The notes under the pieces were generated by a model. It saw nothing but the letters and a program-made list of their open reading frames with translations, searched no databases and had not been told where the DNA came from. From NCBI RefSeq assembly GCF_033898525.1, contig NZ_JAXAFJ010000001.1, positions 558,001-622,000 on the forward strand: a DNA stretch of 64,000 nucleotides, in the 5' to 3' direction. This DNA comes from Flaviflagellibacter rhizophilus (lineage in GTDB: Bacteria; Pseudomonadota; Alphaproteobacteria; Rhizobiales; Methylopilaceae). This document shows, piece after piece, positions 46,467-56,900 of this stretch. Positions within the stretch are counted from its first letter, which is position 1; each line of letters starts with the position of its first letter. A program made the translations under genes and the position numbers.

Positions 46467-48079
46467 TGGAGGTCGCGCCGCAGCACATCGTCATCGCACC
46501 GGTCCTGATCCCGCTCATCGCGGGCGCGCTGATGCTGTTCTTCGACGATCGACAGCGCCAGCTGAAAGCCGCCATCGGCATTGCCTCCACGCTGGCCCTG
46601 CTCGTGACCGCGGGCATGCTCCTGCTGCGCGTGCACCACCATGATGCGGTGGCCCTCGTCTATCTGCTCGGCAACTGGCCGGCCCCGATCGCGATCAACC
46701 TTGTCGCCGACCGCCTCTCGTCCATCATGGTGGCCGTGACGGCGCTTCTGGCGCTCCCTGCCCTCGTATTCTCCATGCAGCGGTGGGAACGGAGCGGCCC
46801 GCACTTCCACAGCCTGTTCCAGTTCCTTCTGATGGGCCTGGGCGGCGCGTTCCTGACCGGCGACCTGTTCAACCTCTTCGTCTTTTTCGAGGTCATGCTG
46901 GCGGCCTCCTACGGGCTCGTGCTGCATGGATCGGGCGCCGCGAGGGTAAGGTCCGGCCTGCACTACATCGCGATCAACCTGGTCGCTTCGCTCATCTTCC
47001 TGGTTGGCATCGCCCTTGTGTTCGGCGCGACCGGGAGCCTCAACCTTGCGGAGATCTCGCAGAAGGCCGTGCAACTCACGGGCTTTTCGGAACCGGCGCT
47101 CAGGGTCGGCCTCGCGATGCTGGGGCTGGCCTTCCTGATCAAGGCGGGCATGTGGCCGCTGGGCTTCTGGCTGGTGCCGGCCTATTCGGCCGCCGCCGCT
47201 CCGGTGGCCGCGATTTTCGCGGTCCTCAGCAAGGTCGGCGTCTACGCGCTGCTGCGGCTTTCGCTGCTGGCGTCGGCGGAAGGAGAGGCTTTCGGGGCGA
47301 TGCTGATCTTCGTCGGCGGCTCGCTGACGCTGGTTTTCGCCTCCATCGGCATTCTTGCCTCGCAATCGCTTCCGCGTGCCGCCGCCTACTTCGTCCTGAT
47401 GTCCTCGGGCACGCTGCTGGCCACCTTCGGCATGTCCGATCCCGGCAGCACCGCCGGCGCGCTGTTCTACCTCATCAGTTCCACGCTGGCGGTCAGCGGC
47501 CTGTTCATGATCGTCGAACTGCTGGAACGCGAGCAGGGCGCGGCCGCAAACGTGCTGGCCGTCACCATGGAAGCCTATGGCGGGGCGGAGCCGGGGGCGG
47601 ACGAGGAGACCGAGGTGGGCCGGGTCATCCCCGGCGCCCTCGCCGTGCTCGGCATCAGCTTCTCCCTGCTTGCCCTGGTCCTCATCGGACTGCCGCCCCT
47701 CACGGGCTTCCTGGCGAAGTTCGCCATTCTGCACGCGGTGATCGGGCTGCCCTCGGTCGAATCCGGGGGCACCGGAAACCAGGCTGCCATCCTCGCAAGC
47801 CTGCTGATCATCTCGGGCCTCACGGCGATGATCGCGCTGGTGCGGATGGGCATCCGCATCTTCTGGGCGCCCGTGGAAAGCTTCCAGCCTCGCGTGACGG
47901 TGCTGGAGATCGCGCCGATCCTGTTTCTCGCGGCAGTTCTTGTGGCAATGTCGGTCGGGGCCGGCACGGTCATGAGCCTCGTGACGGACGCGGCCGGCGA
48001 CCTGCACCAGCCCAGCCGCTATCTTGATGCCGTGCTCGGTGCCGGCCGCGTTCCCCCTTACGCCGAGGCGGGCAAATGA
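46466..48079 (+). CDS. mrpD: Mrp antiporter subunit D
   Basis: A 537-residue polytopic protein of the NuoM/NuoN-like proton-channel family, with about 14 hydrophobic segments and the FEVMLAASYGLVLHG and IKAGMWPLGFWLVPAYSAA motifs. It carries part of the ion path. The ATG at 46466 overlaps the mrpC stop (TGATG); the frame start three bases earlier is a GTG. It overlaps mrpE by 4 nt. Confidence 0.92.
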   Translation: MEVAPQHIVIAPVLIPLIAGALMLFFDDRQRQLKAAIGIASTLALLVTAGMLLLRVHHHDAVALVYLLGNWPAPIAINLVADRLSSIMVAVTALLALPALVFSMQRWERSGPHFHSLFQFLLMGLGGAFLTGDLFNLFVFFEVMLAASYGLVLHGSGAARVRSGLHYIAINLVASLIFLVGIALVFGATGSLNLAEISQKAVQLTGFSEPALRVGLAMLGLAFLIKAGMWPLGFWLVPAYSAAAAPVAAIFAVLSKVGVYALLRLSLLASAEGEAFGAMLIFVGGSLTLVFASIGILASQSLPRAAAYFVLMSSGTLLATFGMSDPGSTAGALFYLISSTLAVSGLFMIVELLEREQGAAANVLAVTMEAYGGAEPGADEETEVGRVIPGALAVLGISFSLLALVLIGLPPLTGFLAKFAILHAVIGLPSVESGGTGNQAAILASLLIISGLTAMIALVRMGIRIFWAPVESFQPRVTVLEIAPILFLAAVLVAMSVGAGTVMSLVTDAAGDLHQPSRYLDAVLGAGRVPPYAEAGK

Positions 48080-48561
48080 GGGCGTTCCTTTCCTATCCAC
48101 TGCTGGCCGCTGGCCTCGCCGTCATGTGGCTGGCGCTGTCTGGCCTCACGCCGGGCCATGTCGTGCTTGCCGTGCTGGTGGCGTTCGGTGCCAGCCATGC
48201 AATGCACGCGCTGGGCGAGCCGAGCCCGAGATTGCGCCGCCTGACCGCGATACCCGAATTGCTGGGGTTCGTGCTCGTCGACATCGTGCGGTCCAACATC
48301 GCGGTGGCCCGCATCATCGTTCTCGGCAGCCGTCACCGCCGGTCGTCCGGGTTCATCTCCGTACCCCTGAAGCTGACGAACCCGTCAGGGCTCGCCATCC
48401 TGTCGATCATCCTCACATCCACGCCGGGCACGGCGTGGCTGGACTACAACTCCGCGCGGGGAACGCTGCTGATCCACGTCTTCGATCTTGTCGACGAGCA
48501 GGTCTGGATCGACATCATCGCCAACCGCTACGAGCGTCTCCTGCTGGAGATTTTCGAATGA
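48076..48561 (+). CDS. mrpE: Mrp antiporter subunit E
   Basis: A 161-residue protein with two or three N-terminal membrane segments and a cytoplasmic C-terminal domain. Motifs include IVRSNIAVARIIV, the conserved LTSTPGTAWLDY and LLIHVFDLVDEQVW. It is specific to Mrp complexes and not shared with complex I. Confidence 0.92.
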   Translation: MRAFLSYPLLAAGLAVMWLALSGLTPGHVVLAVLVAFGASHAMHALGEPSPRLRRLTAIPELLGFVLVDIVRSNIAVARIIVLGSRHRRSSGFISVPLKLTNPSGLAILSIILTSTPGTAWLDYNSARGTLLIHVFDLVDEQVWIDIIANRYERLLLEIFE

Positions 48562-48839
48562 ACGTCCTCATCATGCAGGTGGCGCTGTCCATCGCACAAA
48601 CCCTGCTGGCCTTCGCGGTTCTTCCCTGCGTCTACCGGATGATCGTCGGCCCGCGCGCGCAGGACAGGGTTCTCGCCCTCGATGCGCTTTATGTCTGCGC
48701 GATGCTGCAATTGCTGGCTTTCGGCGTGCGGACCGGGAGCACGCTCTACTTCGAGGCGGCGCTCATAATCGGCATGCTGGGCTTCGTCGCGACGGTCGCG
48801 CTGGCCAAGTTCCTGATGCGTGGCGAGGTGATCGAATGA
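48558..48839 (+). CDS. mrpF: Mrp antiporter subunit F
   Basis: A 93-residue protein with three membrane segments and the conserved MIVGPRAQDRVLALDAL loop. The ATG at 48558 overlaps the mrpE stop by 4 nt. The long open frame upstream lies within mrpE. Confidence 0.9.
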   Translation: MNVLIMQVALSIAQTLLAFAVLPCVYRMIVGPRAQDRVLALDALYVCAMLQLLAFGVRTGSTLYFEAALIIGMLGFVATVALAKFLMRGEVIE

Positions 48840-49228
48840 ACGCCTCTTTCGAGGACATCCCGCTATGGGCTGCGGTGCTGAGCGCCGCCTTCCTGCTGCT
48901 CGGCTCGTCGCTTGCGCTGATCGGCACGATCGGCCTTGCCCGGCTCGGCTCGTTCTATGACCGCATCCACGCGCCCACTTTGGGCACCAGCTGGGGCGCC
49001 GGCGGCATGATCGTGGGGTCCATGATCTTCTTCACGGCGGCGGCGTCCCGGCCAGTGGTGCACGAGATCCTGATCGGCCTTTTCATCACCGTCACCACGC
49101 CCGTGACTTTGATGATGCTCGGCCGCGCGACCGTCTACCGCGATCGCTCGGAGAAGCACCCCGACGTGCCGCCGATCTTCCCCGACGAAGCCGCACTCGT
49201 GGCCGAAGACAAGCCGAAGGGCATCTAG
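48836..49228 (+). CDS. mrpG: Mrp antiporter subunit G
   Basis: A 130-residue protein with three membrane segments and the conserved YDRIHAPTLGTSWG and TTPVTLMMLGRA. The C-terminus is hydrophilic. The ATG at 48836 overlaps the mrpF stop by 4 nt. It is the last gene of the mrp operon. Confidence 0.91.
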   Translation: MNASFEDIPLWAAVLSAAFLLLGSSLALIGTIGLARLGSFYDRIHAPTLGTSWGAGGMIVGSMIFFTAAASRPVVHEILIGLFITVTTPVTLMMLGRATVYRDRSEKHPDVPPIFPDEAALVAEDKPKGI

Positions 49229-49608
49229 TCTTTCAAGCGCCAGCTTTGCCAAAGCGAATCGAGAACACCGCTGCGCCAGCCGGGCGTTAGTTCTTTGATC
49301 CAGAGCAAACGCAATCTTGCATGCGACGGCAGCACCAGCCTTGCTGTCCGCGCTGTTCGCCGCACGAATGGCCACCATAAGTTGTTAATCATAAAGGCCC
49401 AGAGCGCCGCTAATCTGCAGATGTGGCTGCTTTGGAAGCAAATTCCGGCGTCAGTACTAAGCAGCCGGAGTAAAAAGCCCCTGACCCAGAGTCTGCAGTG
49501 TAGCGCCATTGCCACATATATGACCTAAATGTGGTACTTTTCCAGACTCAAGTTGTACTTTGGTTGTGTCCTCAGCTATGGCCTGAGAAAGCAATTTCGG
49601 GGGACGCC
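49229..49608 (+). other. 380-bp AT-richer intergenic region before the autotransporter
   Basis: No supported gene. The base composition is less GC-rich than the flanks. It includes a CCACAT/ATGTGG inverted repeat (49512-49534) and a GGGGGACG ribosome site just before 49609. It probably holds the autotransporter promoter. Confidence 0.5.
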
Positions 49609-52600
49609 ATGCAGCCGTTTACAAGTCATCGGACCATCAACGGCCGCGTTTCGCGCCGAGCAGCGCTTCTTCTCGGAACGGCGCTGACGGCTGGCGTCCT
49701 ATCGCAGGGCACCTTCATTTCGGGAGCTTACGCGGCCAACGAATGCGGCGCGCCCGTCAATCAAGCGGTGGTCTGCGACGCGACGAACTATCAGGCTGCC
49801 GAAGGCGATATCGGATACTTCAATCCCGGTGCGCTGACCCTGACGCTGCAGGATCTTACGGTCACGGCGAACACCGCAGTTCGGCTTACGAACAGCGCCG
49901 TCACTCCGGGTGATGCGGCGATCATCGTTGAAAACACGGATATCACCACCGCCACGGGTGCTGGTGTGCAGGTCAACGTGGCCAGCGATAGCGCCGCGAC
50001 ACTGACCGTGAACTCTGGCAGCAGCATCGTCAGCGGAAATACCAATGCCGCTTTCGTCCGTTCGGTGGGTGGAACAGTCACCGTCACGACCGAGGCTGGA
50101 ACCACGCTGAATGGTGGTGCCAACGGCCTTCAGACCCGGACGGAAGAAGACAACCTCACGACCGTGACGATCGGCGGTGAAGCAATCGGCGGGACCGGCA
50201 GCGCGGTTGCCACTGCCGCAGTCGATGGTGACACCGTCATCACTATCGAGGGAACGGCATCTCTCACCGGCAACGGTAACTCGGGCATCTACGCCGACAG
50301 CAACGATGGCGACATCACGATCAGCACCGCGGCTGGATCGAGCGTGACCACCACGGCTGCCAACGACGGCTACTATGCCATCGAAGCCGCGTCTGACACC
50401 GGCACCATCAACATGACACTGGCAGGCGAGGTCGTTGAAGGCGGCGTTGCCGCGTTCACGAGCGGAGCCGGTTCGGTCAACATCGACATCCTTGGGCGCA
50501 TCAACAACGCGTTCGGCGGCGGCGTTCAGGTGGAAACCGAGGACGGCGACATCACGCTCAACCTTGGCCAGACCGACGAGACGGGTGCGCCGATTCAAAC
50601 TGTCGTTGAGAGCAGCAGCGATGCTCTGCAGCTATACAGCGATGAAGGTTCGATCTTCGTCACTGTTGGCGCCGGAACCAGCCTGATCGGCGGGCCTGCG
50701 AACGACGAGCTGGACGAAGAAGGCGGAGACGGCATCGAGGCCGTCGCAGATGCCGGCGATATCACCATCGGGGTGCTGAGCGGCGCGACCATCACGGGGG
50801 GCGACGACGGCATCTATGCCTCGACGGACAACGGCTCGGTCGTCATCAGCAATGCCGGCCTGATCGGTTCGGTATCCGAAGATGAAGACGGCCCGGTATT
50901 CTCCGGTGTCGGCGACGATGGCATCGATGTCGAGGCCTATGGAGACGGCCTCGTCGAAGTAGTCAACGAAGTCGGCGGCCTCATCTTCGCTGAGGACAAC
51001 GGCATCGAAGTCAGCCAGGAAGGCAGCGGCGAGGTGTTCGTTGAAAACCTCGGCAGCATCGGCATCTTCGGAAACGCGGTTGGCGACGATGGCATCCGTG
51101 TCACGAACTACGGCACCACCTCGTTGGACGTTACAAACGGCGGCGCAATCTGGGCCACGAACTCCGCAATGGACGTCGCCAGCTTCATTCCCGGAGATGT
51201 GTCCATTCTCAACCAAGGGCTCGCCATCGGCAGCGGTCAGGAACCTGACGAAGCCGTGGTGCGCATCCGCACGGTCGCGTCGACGGAAGGCTCCGAGGTG
51301 CAGACGGCTCTCAGCTTCGAGAACACCGGCATCATCGCCAGCACCGATGCGGCCAACGCGCTGTTCAGCTTCATCGAGGCTGTCGAGGACGAGGACATCC
51401 TCGCCGGCGGGGATCTCGGCACGCTGCTCGGCAGCGAGGCGTTCTCCACCTTCACGGCTGATCTTGGCGACGCCGCCGAAGACTTCGCGATCTACGCGCA
51501 GGGCGACGACTTCGAAGACGAAGGCAGCTTCGGCTTCGGTGCTGGCGGGGAGTTCACCAATTCCGGGCTTATCGTAGGCCGCATCGGCATCGACAGCTTC
51601 GAAGCCAGCACCTTCGAGAACAACGGCCTGTGGCTGACCCGTGGCGACAACTCTTTCGGCGTCGGCGAAAGCAGCGTCCTGACGAACAATGTCCTGATCC
51701 AGACCGCCTTTGTATCTGGCGTGGAAGACGAAGCCTCCTTCAGCGGTCTGGACGTCTTCCAGAACAACGGCGTGCTCAGCATGATCGACAACTTCGGCGC
51801 CCTTGCGGGCATCGAGGGAACGCCGGTGTTCAACAACGACCGTGTGAGGGTGGACGGCACTTACCAGGCTTCGGGCAGCGCGATCCTCGCGGTCGATGCG
51901 ACACTCGGCGCCGCAGGTCAGTCGGACTCGTCCGACCTCCTCGTCGTCGATGACGTGGATACCGGCGAACAGGGCGTGGTGGGCGACAGCCTGACGTCGA
52001 TCCTCGTTCTGGACTCCAATGCGTCCGGGCTGGGTGCCCTCAACCTCGACGGCGTTGCGCTGGTCCGCGTCAACAACGGCGACGCCTTTCTCCAGAACTG
52101 GAAGCTCAACGAGGGCTCCTCGAATTACGACAGCTCGCGTGGCGTGATCGACAAGGGCTTTGTCTACTACACCCTTGGAGAGCGTGATGCCCCGGAGGAG
52201 ATCTCCGAGGAGATCACTTTGCAAATCGCGGAGGACAACGCTCGCGAGATCGTCCTTATCGGCTTGCCGGACGTGGAAGCCTATCAGGCTGCGTCCATCA
52301 TCACCGGCGCACAGGAGATCTGGCACAACACCACGGCCATCTACTCCGAGCGTCATGCCGATCTGCGTGACTTCATCATGGCCGGCGTCAACAGCCGCGC
52401 CGAGCGCGCCGACCTCCCGGTCGACGGCCCGGCTCCCACGACGACGGCAAACAACGTAACGCCGGGCGTGTGGGCAAAGGGCTTCGGCGGCTGGGTCCAG
52501 AACGATGGCGAGGCGGCCGGCTTCGATACCGGCTTCGACCAGGACATCTACGGCATGATGGCCGGCATCGACACGGGCCGCGAAAGCGTGTGGTCCGCGG

Positions 52601-53271
52601 ACGATGCGATCCTCGGCGGGGTCTTCGCCGGCTACCTCTCGTCCGACCTCGACTTCAACACGGGCGGCTCCTCGATCGACTACGAGGGCTTCACGGTTGG
52701 CGGTTACGCCAGCTTCCTGAAGGGCAACTTCTTCGTGGACGCCACCATCAAGGCGGACTTCCTGGAGATCGAAGGCGCCGGCGGCGTCTTCGGTGACCTC
52801 AGCACCGATGCGACCTCCATCGGCGGCACGCTCGAGAGCGGCTATCGCTTCTGGTTCAACCGCTTCTTCGTGGAGCCAAACGCGGTGCTCGCCTATGTCC
52901 AGACCGACATCGACGACGCCACTGTGCTTGGTGGCGACATCGACTTCGCGGATGATGCGGAAAGCCTCCGTGGCGGCGTCGGCATCCGCGTCGGCGGCAA
53001 TGTCTACACGGGTATGACGCACACTGTGGGCGTCTCGTTGGTCGGCCGTGCCTGGAACGAGTTCGAAGGCGAGAACCAGGTCACGATCGGTGGCGAGGGC
53101 GGTTTCGACATCGTCGATCAGGGCCCCGAGGACGTGTACGGCGAACTGGGCGGCACCTTGTCCGTCACCAGCCGAACCACCGGCTGGTCGGGCCAGGTCA
53201 GCGGATCGTACAAGTTCAACGACGAGTACGAGTCGGCCAGCGTGAAGGGTGGCGTGCGCTACCAGTGGTAA
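49609..53271 (+). CDS. Autotransporter with outer-membrane beta-barrel
   Basis: A 1220-residue type Va secretion protein. It has a long signal peptide (about 1-43, twin-Arg region RRAALLLGT, ending SGAYA), and a passenger of repetitive beta-helix character with many Asn-Gly and Thr-rich turns (about 44-900). The C-terminal barrel (about 950-1220) starts near GVWAKGFGGW and ends in the aromatic YQW. The passenger shows no recognised enzyme domain; adhesion or biofilm roles are possible. The ATG at 49609 follows GGGGGACG. The tamA/tamB pair downstream may help its assembly. Confidence 0.9.
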   Translation: MQPFTSHRTINGRVSRRAALLLGTALTAGVLSQGTFISGAYAANECGAPVNQAVVCDATNYQAAEGDIGYFNPGALTLTLQDLTVTANTAVRLTNSAVTPGDAAIIVENTDITTATGAGVQVNVASDSAATLTVNSGSSIVSGNTNAAFVRSVGGTVTVTTEAGTTLNGGANGLQTRTEEDNLTTVTIGGEAIGGTGSAVATAAVDGDTVITIEGTASLTGNGNSGIYADSNDGDITISTAAGSSVTTTAANDGYYAIEAASDTGTINMTLAGEVVEGGVAAFTSGAGSVNIDILGRINNAFGGGVQVETEDGDITLNLGQTDETGAPIQTVVESSSDALQLYSDEGSIFVTVGAGTSLIGGPANDELDEEGGDGIEAVADAGDITIGVLSGATITGGDDGIYASTDNGSVVISNAGLIGSVSEDEDGPVFSGVGDDGIDVEAYGDGLVEVVNEVGGLIFAEDNGIEVSQEGSGEVFVENLGSIGIFGNAVGDDGIRVTNYGTTSLDVTNGGAIWATNSAMDVASFIPGDVSILNQGLAIGSGQEPDEAVVRIRTVASTEGSEVQTALSFENTGIIASTDAANALFSFIEAVEDEDILAGGDLGTLLGSEAFSTFTADLGDAAEDFAIYAQGDDFEDEGSFGFGAGGEFTNSGLIVGRIGIDSFEASTFENNGLWLTRGDNSFGVGESSVLTNNVLIQTAFVSGVEDEASFSGLDVFQNNGVLSMIDNFGALAGIEGTPVFNNDRVRVDGTYQASGSAILAVDATLGAAGQSDSSDLLVVDDVDTGEQGVVGDSLTSILVLDSNASGLGALNLDGVALVRVNNGDAFLQNWKLNEGSSNYDSSRGVIDKGFVYYTLGERDAPEEISEEITLQIAEDNAREIVLIGLPDVEAYQAASIITGAQEIWHNTTAIYSERHADLRDFIMAGVNSRAERADLPVDGPAPTTTANNVTPGVWAKGFGGWVQNDGEAAGFDTGFDQDIYGMMAGIDTGRESVWSADDAILGGVFAGYLSSDLDFNTGGSSIDYEGFTVGGYASFLKGNFFVDATIKADFLEIEGAGGVFGDLSTDATSIGGTLESGYRFWFNRFFVEPNAVLAYVQTDIDDATVLGGDIDFADDAESLRGGVGIRVGGNVYTGMTHTVGVSLVGRAWNEFEGENQVTIGGEGGFDIVDQGPEDVYGELGGTLSVTSRTTGWSGQVSGSYKFNDEYESASVKGGVRYQW

Positions 53272-53294
53272 GCACGGCCTCCTAGGCTAGGACC

Positions 53295-53322
53295 GGGGCA
53301 GGCCTTTGGCCTGCCCCTTTTT
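53295..53322 (+). terminator. Strong intrinsic terminator after the autotransporter
   Basis: GGGGCAGGCC and GGCCTGCCCC form a perfect 10-bp stem with a TTT loop, followed by TTTTT. It ends 17 bp before the ialB-like gene, so that gene must have its own promoter or rely on read-through. Confidence 0.93.
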
Positions 53323-53338
53323 GTTTGAGAGGTTTCCG

Positions 53339-53899
53339 ATGCGCCCCTTCTTGCCGACAGCAGCTGGACTGCTCCTCCTGTCCTCGCTCCCCGTCCTCGC
53401 ACAGGCGCCCGCGACGCCGCGCGCCCAGAAGGCCGAACCGGCGGCGCCCCCAGCAGCCCCGGCCATTCCGCAGAAGCGGGAAGAGATCGTCTATGGGGCA
53501 TGGACGCTGGTGTGCACCTCCCCCGCGCAGGGCGCCGGCGCAAAGGTCTGCAATGCCGTGCTGCGCATCCGCGAGCAGAAGTCCGGAAAAGCGGTCCTGG
53601 GCTGGATCATCGCGCGCACCGAAGCCGGCGGTCTCGCGGGCGTCTTCGAGACGCCCACAGGCGTCCAGATCCCGGCGGGCGTCGAGTTGACCCTCGGCAA
53701 GGGTGCCGTTCGCAAGCTGCCTTACGACTGGTGCGACCCCCAGCGCTGCCAGGCTCGTGCCACGATCGACGCCGCGTTCCTCAAAGAACTCTCGGCCGCC
53801 GGGACCGCCAGCGTGAAGATGGTGTCCAAAGAGGGCAAGGCCGTGAATCTGGGCTTCGGCACCGAAGGCTTCGACAAGGTCGCGCCCTCGTTCCGCTAA
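53339..53899 (+). CDS. IalB family (invasion-associated locus B) secreted protein
   Basis: A 186-residue protein with a signal peptide (about 1-21, PVLAQA), a Pro/Ala-rich spacer, and an IalB-type domain: YGAWTLVCTSP near its start, GWIIAR in the middle, paired Cys in DWCDPQRCQARATID, and a closing helix-strand. The family occurs in Bartonella and many Hyphomicrobiales; its role is poorly defined. The ATG at 53339 follows GAGAGG. It converges on tamB. Confidence 0.85.
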   Translation: MRPFLPTAAGLLLLSSLPVLAQAPATPRAQKAEPAAPPAAPAIPQKREEIVYGAWTLVCTSPAQGAGAKVCNAVLRIREQKSGKAVLGWIIARTEAGGLAGVFETPTGVQIPAGVELTLGKGAVRKLPYDWCDPQRCQARATIDAAFLKELSAAGTASVKMVSKEGKAVNLGFGTEGFDKVAPSFR

Positions 53900-53950
53900 C
53901 AATCGTGCAGCCTGCCGGACGGGTGCCGTCAGGTTCTCCTTTGCCGCAGG

Positions 53951-56900
53951 TCAGTACTCACGCTCGATGCTGATCCCGCCGGATGCACTTCCGTCGGCGC
54001 CGGCCTTGCCCTTGACCTTGAGGTGGCGGCTGACGTCGAGGTTCAGGGTCACGCCGGCATCCTCGGGCTTGGCTCCGGCCTGTACGCCCAGGCTGACGCG
54101 GTCGTTGATGTAGCGGGACGCGCCCACGGCCACCCCGCCGCCCTCGCCCGTGGTGATGTCGAGACTGTCGACGCCGAGCGAGCGCCTCAGGTCCTCGAAC
54201 GCGCTGCTGCCGCCGCCGGAGAACTGTGCCACGGCCTGTGCAAGCTGCAGCGCTTGCCCCGCCGAGAGGCCGCCCGAAGCCTTGCCGAAGAGCAGGCGCG
54301 ACAGCACCTCGTCCTGCGGCAGATCGGGGTTGGAGCTGAACACGAAGTCCGGCTCCGAGGCGCTGCCCGTGACAGCGATCTGCGCCGTGACATCTCCCGC
54401 CGTGGTCTGCGCGAGGAAATCCAGATCGGGCGTCAGGCTGCCGGCAAAGCCGAGGCGGCCCCGCGTCAGGTCGATGCGCTGGCCCAGCACGTCGAAGCGC
54501 CCGCGCCTGAGCTCGAATGCACCGAGCGCGATCACATCGCTGCTCGTGCCCGTCAGCCGCAGATCGCCGCCTAGCTCGGCGTTGAGCCCGCGCCCACGCA
54601 CGAAGATGCGGTTCGGCGCCGAGACCACGAGGTCGAGTTCGGCGTTGAAGGGCGCACCGGCGGCTGCCGCCTGCTGCCGCCGCGCCTTGGTGGCCAGGCG
54701 CTGCCGCGCCGCGCCCATGGCGCCGACATGGCGTGTTTCCGGCAGGGGCTGAAGCGTGCCCGGCAGGCGGTCGGGCACCGCGACATCCATGGCGATGATC
54801 CCGATGCGGCCAGAAACGCGCGGCGTGCGCGCCAGCGGGCCGGCAATCTGGAGGTCGAGATCGGCCGTTGCCGTCACCACGTCGTTCTGGATGAGCTGGG
54901 CCCGTTGGCCGATTATCCGCAGGTCGCCGGGGAAGCCGGCCACGGGATCCACCGCCACGCGCCCGCTTCCCGAAATGCGCCCATTGGCCGGCGTCGCGGC
55001 GGAGAGGCTCTCCACAGTGATGACGTCGCCCCGGGCAGCAAGGCGCGCCCGGATGGACTGCAGCGAAACGCCCCGCGTCGGGTCGGCGAAGCTGCCATTG
55101 TCGAGCGCGGCCGTGCCGTCGATGCGGGGATCGGAGAAGGTGCCGGCTACACGCAGGTCGAGCTTCGCCGATCCCGTGACCCGCTGCCCCTCGGCGCTGA
55201 GCTGCGTGTTCGCGATGGCCGCGTCCAAGGTTCCGCGAACCGCAAGTTCGAGCCCGCCGCTGGCCACCATAGGAACCGAGCCCGACACCGTGATCGTGCC
55301 GGCGCGCCCGGCGTTCACCGTGGAGTTGACCCCGGCGCGCCCATCTGCGAAGCGGCCATCGGCCTTGATGGCCAGCGGCGGAAGCCCGGCCTCGCGCGTC
55401 TGAGGCGACGTCAGGGCGTTGATTGTCAGATTGTAGGATCCCGCGGGCGCCGCAGCCGGACCCCGCACGTCGATCCGCCCGCCAAGGGTGCCGGTCAGGC
55501 CAAGTCCGGGCACCGCGATCTCGGCGGCGGCCAAAGGAAGACGTTCGATGATCGCGGACAGGTCGAGGCTGCGCCCGACACGACCGGACGCCGCAACGCG
55601 CCCGCCATCCACCCTCAGCACAAGATCGGCGATGTCCGCCCCCTCAGGCGTAAAGGCGATGCGCGCCGGCCCCGCGAGCGCGATCTGCCTCTTGCCACGG
55701 CGGGCGGTGAAGCTCGCGAGGTCTAGCCGGCTGGGCGTGCCGGGCACCAGCCGTCCCTTGCCCGCCAGATCGAAGCCACGCGCCCGCGCGGTCACGTCCA
55801 GCAGGCTTGAGCCGGCATCTCCCCTCGCCGTAAGGCGCAGCGTTTCGATGCCTTGGCCGGACGCCGAAATGCCATCGGCTTCGATGACGCCTTCGGCACG
55901 CGGTTCGCGGTAGAGGTCGCTCACCCGCGCATCGGCGTGCACGCGCCGCAGCAGGTTTCCGGCAAAGGCCAGCCGCTCGCCAGTTACGAGGATGGAGGCG
56001 TTCTGCCGTCCATCGGGCGCATCGAGCGTCACATCGGCGTCGAGGCTGCCCGCAAGCCGCGTCAGCACGATGGGCGAGATGTCGTCGAGGTTCGCGGACT
56101 TGATCGTCAGCCGACCGGCGGCCGTGTTGTCCGATGCGAGACGAAGGGCGCCTCGCGCGGTCACGCTGCCGATGCCGAGATCGAGCGTGTCCACGTCCCA
56201 ACCGCCGGCTTGGATCCGTGCGAGTTCCAGCACGCCGTTAGCAGGCTTGCCGCCGACATCGCCATCGAGGGTCACGCGCGCCTTCGGCAACGCCGCAAGG
56301 TCGGTGGCATCCACGTCGAGCATCAGCGTCTTGATGGGACGACCCAGCGCCGTCGCATCGCGCGTGGCAAGGCTCGCCTTCACCTCGGGAGCGCGGAGGG
56401 AGCCTGTGAGCCGGGCGTCCAGACCGGCCTTCCCGGTCAGGCGGGCGTCCGCGCGGGCCAGATCCGTGATCTGGGCGGTAAGCACCACATCGGCATTCTG
56501 CTGCGTCGCGCGGCCATTGGCCACGGCGCTCAGATGCGCGCCGTTCAGCCGCAGACCATCGAGTTCGAAACCTCCGCGCACGCGCCGCAGCACTCCGGCA
56601 GCTGAGACTTCGCGCCCGAGCAATCCGTCCACGGCAGGCGTGCCGGTGCGCAGATCGGCCAGCCGCCCATCGATCGCCGCGTCGATCACGCGCTGCGGAT
56701 TGCCGGTGAGCCGCGCGGTCAGGCGCGCCGAGCCGGCGACGGTGCGACCCACAAGCCCGGAATAGGGAGCAATGTCCGCCGCCTGCAGACCGGCGTTCGC
56801 ATCGATCATGGATGCCCCGAAGCGCCCGTCGAGCGTTGCGGTCGCGCGCGCAAAGTCGAGGCGACCGGCTTCCAGGTTCAGCACCCGGTCCTCGTCAAGC

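Noticed and set aside
46325..48100. 591-codon open frame opposite mrpD
   Set aside because: Histidine, arginine and glutamate-rich shadow of a membrane-protein gene.
50632..53022. 796-codon open frame opposite the autotransporter
   Set aside because: A shadow of the passenger and barrel coding sequence; no start region or domain.
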